A stretch of 64,000 nucleotides of DNA from Hoeflea sp. 108 (GTDB lineage Bacteria > Pseudomonadota > Alphaproteobacteria > Rhizobiales > Rhizobiaceae): the NCBI RefSeq assembly GCF_000372965.1, contig NZ_KB890024.1, positions 1,118,839-1,182,838 of the forward strand. The letters run 5' to 3'. The translations under genes and the position numbers were made by a program. Under the pieces are notes generated by a model. The model made no database searches. It saw only the letters and a list, made by a program, of their open reading frames with translations, and was not told the origin of the DNA. Below, in pieces: positions 59,338 through 64,000 of the stretch (its first letter is position 1; each line of letters opens with the position of its first letter).

Positions 59338-60417
59338 ATGACGACAACAAGATATTCCGCTGTGGCCCTCGGTTTCGCGGCGTTGATCGCAACATCCACC
59401 TTTGCTCAGGCGGAGACGGTTTCCATCACGGATTCCCGTGGCCAGTCGGTCCAGATCGCGCAGCCGGTCAAGAACGTCGCCATCTTTCCGCTGCCCATTC
59501 CCGAGGCGTTGATCGCCATCGATGGCGGCACCGAGCGCCTGATGGCGATCAACCCGCGCGCCCAGAGCGCTTTGATGAAGGGCGTCATCGGCCAGCTCTT
59601 CCCCGAGATCGCCAACATCCGCACCGATCTGGTGGCGCCCAACTTCATTCTCAATGTCGAGGAAATCCTGAAGGCCGGCCCCGACGTGGTGTTGCAGTGG
59701 CAGGCCAAGGGCGACGAGCGCGTCGCGCCGATGGAAAACGCCGGCATCAAGGTGGCGACCGTCAGCACGGAATCGCGCGAGACCCGGCGCGGCTACGTCG
59801 CCATGCTCGGCCAGATCCTCGGCAAGCAGGAGCGTGCCCAGGCGTTCCTCGACTGGGAGGACAAGACCGTCAACGATATCTCGTCCGTTCTCGCGGCAAC
59901 CGACCACAAGAAGCCCCGCATCGTCTTCATCGACAGCATGAACGACAATGAGTTCGTGGTGTTCGGCCGTGAGGAAGCCTACTTCAAGGCCTCGGGGCTG
60001 GTGAATGCCGCAACCGAAGCCGGCTTCACCGAAGGCTCCGTCAAGGTGGGTGCCGAATCCCTGCTGCAGTGGAACCCGGACATCATCCTGGTCAACTACT
60101 ACAACGACACCATCAAGCCGGCCGACATCCTCGGCCATCCCGTTCTCGGCAGCCTCGACGCGGTCAAGAACGCGCGTGTCTACAAGACCCCCGCCATCGA
60201 TCCGGCGACAGCCGCCGGTGGCGAACTCGCCTACCAGTGGTTCGCCGAGATCGGCTATCCCGAGCTGTTCGACACCGACATGCGCAAGGCCGTCTTCGAC
60301 GGCTTCAAGTTCCTGTACGGCAAGGAACTGAGCGCGGAGCAGATCGACCGGCTGATGCAGATGGACTGGAACGGCAACAGCGCGGGCTATGCCAAAAGCT
60401 TCGGCGCGGCCAAGTAA
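59338..60417 (+). CDS. Iron-siderophore or haem ABC transporter binding protein
   Basis: A 359-residue periplasmic protein of the FecB/BtuF type. The signal peptide ends near TFAQA-ET. It has the family's VSITDSRGQSVQI opening, GPDVVLQW and LQWNPDIILVNYYNDTIKP. AGGAG lies before the ATG at 59338, so this start is preferred to the upstream in-frame extension. First gene of a five-gene operon; its substrate may be a ferric siderophore or haem. Confidence 0.88.
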   Translation: MTTTRYSAVALGFAALIATSTFAQAETVSITDSRGQSVQIAQPVKNVAIFPLPIPEALIAIDGGTERLMAINPRAQSALMKGVIGQLFPEIANIRTDLVAPNFILNVEEILKAGPDVVLQWQAKGDERVAPMENAGIKVATVSTESRETRRGYVAMLGQILGKQERAQAFLDWEDKTVNDISSVLAATDHKKPRIVFIDSMNDNEFVVFGREEAYFKASGLVNAATEAGFTEGSVKVGAESLLQWNPDIILVNYYNDTIKPADILGHPVLGSLDAVKNARVYKTPAIDPATAAGGELAYQWFAEIGYPELFDTDMRKAVFDGFKFLYGKELSAEQIDRLMQMDWNGNSAGYAKSFGAAK

Positions 60418-60435
60418 GGGCCGGGAGCGACGGAC

Positions 60436-61059
60436 GTGAAGGATATCGGTTTCGTCACCTCGGGCGATGGCGCGCATCTGCAGTGCTTTCAGGACTACAA
60501 GGCCCTGCTCGATGAAGAGATTTACCTCCGCTTCATCGACCGCGTCGACCTGAGCGCGTTCAAGGCGATCGTCGTCCCCGACTTCTCCAACCAGGACCTG
60601 TTGCGCCGGCATGCCCGCCAGCTCAATGACTATCTGGCGCAGGGCGGTTTCCTGATCGTCTTCGAGCCCAACCGCATGGACGAATGGCTCGACGTCGTCT
60701 CTATCCAGTGGTTCAGCCGCGAGACCGAGGATTGGAAGTGGTGGATGCGGCCGGGTGGCCGCATGGAGGCCTACCAGCCCAAGCCACTTCACCCGATGGC
60801 CGAGGCGATCCCGCTCGCCGACATGTGCTGGCATTTCTTCGGCGCGTTCCGGTTCCCCGAGGCAGCGACGCCGATCCTCAATCTCGACAATGACGAGGGC
60901 TGCCTGATGTTCGACTTGCCGGTCGACGGCGGCGGCCGGCTGATCGCCTCGACGATCGATCCGCACACCCACCATGGCCGCCGCTTCATGCCGGCGACCA
61001 CGCGTTTCCTCAACGGTTTCTACCCCTGGCTCAAGGCGGAGGTTCAGACCCGTGGCTGA
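60436..61059 (+). CDS. Uncharacterised iron-operon protein, first paralogue
   Basis: A 207-residue cytoplasmic protein. It resembles class I glutamine-amidotransferase-like (ThuA/DJ-1) folds: FVTSGDGAH opening, IVVPDFSNQDLLRRH, LNDYLAQGGFLIVFEPN. It has no Cys at the usual nucleophile site. The next gene's product has matching segments (VDVLMLSGMHDQIFLKS and LVDYLATGGHFLINGH), so the two are paralogues. A GTG is used as start, with GGGAG about nine bases upstream. It sits between the binding protein and the permease genes of an iron ABC system. A role in siderophore or haem handling is inferred from position only. Confidence 0.65.
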   Translation: MKDIGFVTSGDGAHLQCFQDYKALLDEEIYLRFIDRVDLSAFKAIVVPDFSNQDLLRRHARQLNDYLAQGGFLIVFEPNRMDEWLDVVSIQWFSRETEDWKWWMRPGGRMEAYQPKPLHPMAEAIPLADMCWHFFGAFRFPEAATPILNLDNDEGCLMFDLPVDGGGRLIASTIDPHTHHGRRFMPATTRFLNGFYPWLKAEVQTRG

Positions 61060-61756
61060 GACCTTTCGCGGCGGAAACAAGCCGCATTTGCTCTATGTCC
61101 GCTCGACCAGGAGCTACAACATCGACCGCATCGGCGGTCTGGCGCCACAGGACTGGCGCTACAGCGACGCCGATATCTACGAGCTCGAGGACATGAATCT
61201 CGGCGAAGTAGACGTCCTGATGCTGTCGGGCATGCACGACCAGATTTTCCTCAAGTCGATCGAAGCCAGGCTCGTCGACTATCTCGCCACCGGTGGTCAT
61301 TTCCTGATCAACGGCCACATCATCATTCCGTGGCTGCCGTGCCTGTCGCCGTTCAAGGCGGTCAGCCCAAAGCCTTTCACCAACTGGATGATCCGCCCGG
61401 CCGAACCGGGCGGCTACTTCGGCCGCATGGATTTCGAGAATTTCCATCGCCATGAAGGCATCCTGGGCCAATATTCGCGCGGTTATGCAGACGCGCCCGA
61501 TGGCGCGCAGTGGCTGTGCCTGATCGGTGGGCCGACGGCCGATGGCACCATTCACGAAGGCCCGGTCGACTGGGTCTGGCGCATGCCTGGCGGCGGCAAG
61601 GTGTTCATGCACAATGGCGACCATATCGAGCAGTTCTGCTCGGACCCGCGCTATCAGCCCAATCTGTTCCAGGACATCCTGAAAGCCCTGGTCTTCTCCG
61701 ACGAACCCGCAGCGCATCACAAACCCTATCGCCCGACACTGGCCGGGACCGCGTGA
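61052..61756 (+). CDS. Uncharacterised iron-operon protein, second paralogue
   Basis: A 234-residue paralogue of the gene before it, overlapping it by eight bases. Both have the same central strand-helix pattern (LMLSGMHDQIFLKSIEARLVDYLATGGHF). This one has a Trp-rich middle (NGHIIIPWLPCLSP) and later FENFHRHEGILGQYSRGY. A GTG (61052) is the only sensible start. Its stop overlaps the permease ATG by one base, so the two are cotranslated. The pair may form a heterodimer; this is inference. Confidence 0.65.
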   Translation: MAETFRGGNKPHLLYVRSTRSYNIDRIGGLAPQDWRYSDADIYELEDMNLGEVDVLMLSGMHDQIFLKSIEARLVDYLATGGHFLINGHIIIPWLPCLSPFKAVSPKPFTNWMIRPAEPGGYFGRMDFENFHRHEGILGQYSRGYADAPDGAQWLCLIGGPTADGTIHEGPVDWVWRMPGGGKVFMHNGDHIEQFCSDPRYQPNLFQDILKALVFSDEPAAHHKPYRPTLAGTA

Positions 61757-62820
61757 TGTCATCAGTGGTCGACGACGACGCCACGACTGCCGTCGCCAAC
61801 ATGCGCAAGAGCGGCACGGGCTTCGCCATGCCGGCCCTGGTCGCACTGCTTTTGGCGGCAATAGTCGGGTCGCTGTCGATCGGCCGATATGGCGTCGGTC
61901 TTGGCGATCTCTCGACGCTTCTTCTGGGGTGGCTTGGCATCGGGCCGGGCAGGGTGGGCGTTGCCGAGCCGGTGTGGCGGGTGGTCGAGCTTGTGCGCGT
62001 GCCGCGCATGCTGATCGGCGGCTTCGTTGGTGCGGGCCTCGCCCTGTCTGGCGCCGTGCTTCAGGGCGTGTTCCGCAATCCGCTTGTTGATCCGCATGTC
62101 ATCGGCGTTTCCTCAGGCGCTGCCTTCGGCGGTGTCTTTGCCATCCTGCTTGGCTTCGGTGCTGCCGCCTTGTGGTCGATGGCCTTTGCCTTCGGGCTCG
62201 TCGCATTGCTGCTCGTCGTCCTGATGAGCCGCAAGTCGGGGCGTTCCTCTGTGTTGATGCTGGTGCTGTCGGGCGTGGTCATCTCCGCCCTGTTCTCGGC
62301 ACTGGTCTCGCTCGCCACCTATCTCGCCGATCCCAACGACACGCTGCCGGCCATCGTCTTCTGGCTGATGGGATCGTTTGCCAGTGCGACGCCCGAACGC
62401 GCGCTATACATGCTGCCCATCGTTACCGTCTTTGCCCTGCCTTTGATGCTGATGCGCTTCCGCATCAACATCCTGTCGCTCGGCGACGAGGAGGCCCGTG
62501 GCCTTGGCCTCAAGATCGAGCCCACGCGCTGGCTGGTGTTGTGCTGCGTCACCGGCATCACGGCGGCAAGCGTCGCCAATTCCGGCATCATCGGCTGGGT
62601 CGGCCTGGTGGTGCCGCATTTCGCCCGCTCGCTCGTCGGTCCCGATCACCGCCGCCTGTTGCCGGCCTCAGCGCTGCTCGGCGCGAGCTTCATGTTGTTT
62701 GTCGATGTCGTGGCGCGGTCGCTGATCCCGGCCGAAATCCCGCTTGGCGTTTTGACTGCCATCGTCGGTGCGCCGGTGTTCATGGTGCTGCTGCATCGCA
62801 CTCACAATGAGGGCTGGTAG
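61756..62820 (+). CDS. FecCD-family ABC permease
   Basis: A 354-residue membrane protein with about ten segments. It has the family's RVPRMLIGGFVGAGLALSGAVLQG, NPLVDPHVIGVSSGA and the cytoplasmic GLGLKIEPTRW. It forms the homodimeric channel of an iron-siderophore, haem or cobalamin importer. It follows the second paralogue with a one-base overlap and precedes the ATPase with a two-base gap. Confidence 0.93.
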   Translation: MSSVVDDDATTAVANMRKSGTGFAMPALVALLLAAIVGSLSIGRYGVGLGDLSTLLLGWLGIGPGRVGVAEPVWRVVELVRVPRMLIGGFVGAGLALSGAVLQGVFRNPLVDPHVIGVSSGAAFGGVFAILLGFGAAALWSMAFAFGLVALLLVVLMSRKSGRSSVLMLVLSGVVISALFSALVSLATYLADPNDTLPAIVFWLMGSFASATPERALYMLPIVTVFALPLMLMRFRINILSLGDEEARGLGLKIEPTRWLVLCCVTGITAASVANSGIIGWVGLVVPHFARSLVGPDHRRLLPASALLGASFMLFVDVVARSLIPAEIPLGVLTAIVGAPVFMVLLHRTHNEGW

Positions 62821-62822
62821 CG

Positions 62823-63581
62823 ATGATTGCAGCGCAATCAGTGGGTTTCCGTTATGGCACAGGCGCAGCGTGGCTGTTTCGCGACCTGTCCTTTTCGCTC
62901 GATCGGGGCCAGACGCTTGCCCTGCTCGGGCGCAATGGGCGCGGCAAGACAACGCTGCTGAAATGCCTGGCCGGTCTCGTCGCCCCGACGACAGGTGCGA
63001 TCCGCAGCGATGGGACCGTCGGATATGTGCCGCAGCATTTCGCGTCGCCTTTCGCCTATTCGGTCGCCGATGTCGTGCTGATGGGGCGGGCGCGCCATGT
63101 CGGGCTGTTTTCGAATGCGACGACCCATGACAGGCGGCACGCGACGGAAGCCCTGGAGCTGGTCGGCCTGCAGGCTTTTGCCAATCGCGCCATCGGCACC
63201 TTGTCCGGCGGTGAGCGACAGCTCGCGCTGATCGCCCGGGCACTCGCGTCTGAAGCCGACATCCTGCTTCTCGATGAACCCGCCTCGGCACTCGATTTCC
63301 GCAACCAGGCGGTCGTTCTGTCGATGCTGCGCCGGCTGTCGCTGGAGCGCGGCCTCACCATCATCATGACGACGCACGAGCCGACCCACGCGCTCGAAAT
63401 CGCCGACAGGGCGGTGCTGCTTCACGGTTCTTCCCGAAGCGAAGAGGGGCCCGTCGCCTCGATGTGCACGGAAGCCAAGCTGTCTGAACTTTACGGCCTG
63501 TCGATGCGACGGCTGGACTATCGCAGCGGCGAGGCTCAGATCTCCAGCATCGTCGCCAACTACGCCTCTATTGACGGCTGA
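62823..63581 (+). CDS. Iron-type ABC transporter ATPase
   Basis: A 252-residue FecE/BtuD-type ATPase. Walker A is LLGRNGRGKTTLL, signature GTLSGGERQLALIARAL, Walker B ADILLLDEPASALD and the His loop TTHEPTH. It completes the uptake operon of binding protein, two unknowns, permease and ATPase. Length is normal. Confidence 0.93.
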   Translation: MIAAQSVGFRYGTGAAWLFRDLSFSLDRGQTLALLGRNGRGKTTLLKCLAGLVAPTTGAIRSDGTVGYVPQHFASPFAYSVADVVLMGRARHVGLFSNATTHDRRHATEALELVGLQAFANRAIGTLSGGERQLALIARALASEADILLLDEPASALDFRNQAVVLSMLRRLSLERGLTIIMTTHEPTHALEIADRAVLLHGSSRSEEGPVASMCTEAKLSELYGLSMRRLDYRSGEAQISSIVANYASIDG

Positions 63582-63592
63582 GCCGCAGGCGC

Positions 63593-63612
63593 GCCGCGCC
63601 TGGCAGCGCGGC
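63593..63612 (+). terminator. Stem-loop after the iron uptake operon
   Basis: GCCGCGC and GCGCGGC form a seven-pair stem around six bases. No T run follows, so its terminator role is uncertain. Confidence 0.35.
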
Positions 63613-63621
63613 TAAGCTTGT

Positions 63622-64000
63622 TCACTCCGCCCGTTCGATATCCCGCCGCAGCACGATCAGCGTCGTCAGGTCCTCGACGCTCGGATGCGTCGCGATCACG
63701 TCGCGCATGGTGTTGAGCCTGTCGATCGACGGCACCTCGACCTCGACGATGAGGTCGAGCTGGCCCGAGACCGAGGAGACGCGTCGCACCTCCGAATGCC
63801 GCGCCAACTGGTCCAGCACGCCGATGGCCGGTGTCCGCGCCAGCGTCACCATCAGGAAGGCCGAGACCAGCCCCTGGTCCATCTGGCCAATATCGGCGCG
63901 ATAGCCTCTGATGACGCCGCTCTTTTCCAGCATCGCTACGCGCTCGGTCGTAGCACTTCGCGACAACCCGATGCGCGCCGCCAGCGCCTTCATCGGGATG
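63622..64000 (-). CDS. Lrp/AsnC-family regulator (cut by window edge)
   Basis: The gene continues beyond the right edge; 126 codons are visible. It shows the second and third helices of the helix-turn-helix (MKALAARIGLSRSATTERVAMLEKSG), then the RAM ligand domain (FLMVTLARTPA, and VRRVSSVSGQLDLIVEVEV). It is a transcriptional regulator, usually of amino-acid metabolism. It faces the iron operon. Family members normally have a further 15-20 residues at the N terminus, beyond base 64000. Confidence 0.9.
   Translation of the reverse strand, partial: IPMKALAARIGLSRSATTERVAMLEKSGVIRGYRADIGQMDQGLVSAFLMVTLARTPAIGVLDQLARHSEVRRVSSVSGQLDLIVEVEVPSIDRLNTMRDVIATHPSVEDLTTLIVLRRDIERAE

Noticed and set aside
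1..64000. tRNA or rRNA genes
   Set aside because: No cloverleaf or conserved rRNA segment was found by reading both strands; a covariance-model search would be needed to exclude one fully.

Overview
The window is chromosomal-type DNA of a GC-rich alphaproteobacterium, most likely a member of the Hyphomicrobiales (the Mesorhizobium / Aminobacter / Sinorhizobium kind). That placement is inferred from the gene families and their order: a copper nitrite reductase and cNOR denitrification cluster with nirV, nnrS and an NnrR-type regulator, a rhizobial galactoglucan (EPS II)-like cluster, and an iron-uptake operon behind a RirA-type operator. It was made by reading only, with no database search.

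Layout. (1) About 1-12,400: accessory, integrative-element-like DNA. It holds a hypothetical anchored protein, a small membrane protein, a large ParB-like protein, an AbiEi-like antitoxin (DUF6088) whose AbiEii toxin partner is reduced to a stub, a Gabija-like pair (OLD-family ATPase/TOPRIM nuclease plus UvrD-like helicase), an unrecognised Cys/His protein, and a TacA-TacT-like toxin-antitoxin pair. Two copies of a 76-92 bp repeat flank the defence genes. (2) 12,450-25,970: denitrification and NO detoxification. Genes are a DUF1858 protein, an NnrR-like Crp/Fnr regulator, pseudoazurin, nnrS, nirV, nirK, a hemerythrin-like protein, a 51-residue membrane peptide, norEF, norCBQD, hemN and a DUF2249 protein. 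Eight TTG-N8-CAA boxes sit in front of these units, so the region reads as one NO/low-oxygen regulon. (3) 26,000-28,740: an AT-rich gap, a small outer-membrane barrel and an alpha-oxoamine-synthase-like PLP enzyme.

(4) 28,850-53,770: exopolysaccharide biosynthesis and secretion. Leftward are a type I secretion ATPase and adaptor, a small RTX protein, then glycosyltransferases, a methyltransferase, a tail-anchored protein and galU. Rightward are a MarR-type regulator, glycosyltransferases, two tandem pyruvyltransferase-like proteins, a clan GH-A glycosidase and an alpha/beta hydrolase. The MarR gene, T1SS pair, RTX protein and glycosyltransferases match the gene content known for the Sinorhizobium meliloti exp/wg galactoglucan cluster. 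Near-perfect palindromes of the form TACTTCAA-N3-TTGAAGTA lie in front of the regulator and of the rightward biosynthetic genes.

(5) 53,775-64,000: a globin-coupled chemoreceptor, a flavin monooxygenase-like protein, a CPBP-family membrane protease, an MFS exporter, a five-gene iron-type ABC uptake operon that includes two tandem uncharacterised paralogues, and a truncated Lrp/AsnC regulator at the window edge. The least explained parts are the two paralogues in the iron operon, the defence block built into a broken AbiE operon, the unknown Cys/His protein at 9449-10588, and the PLP enzyme at 27425-28738.
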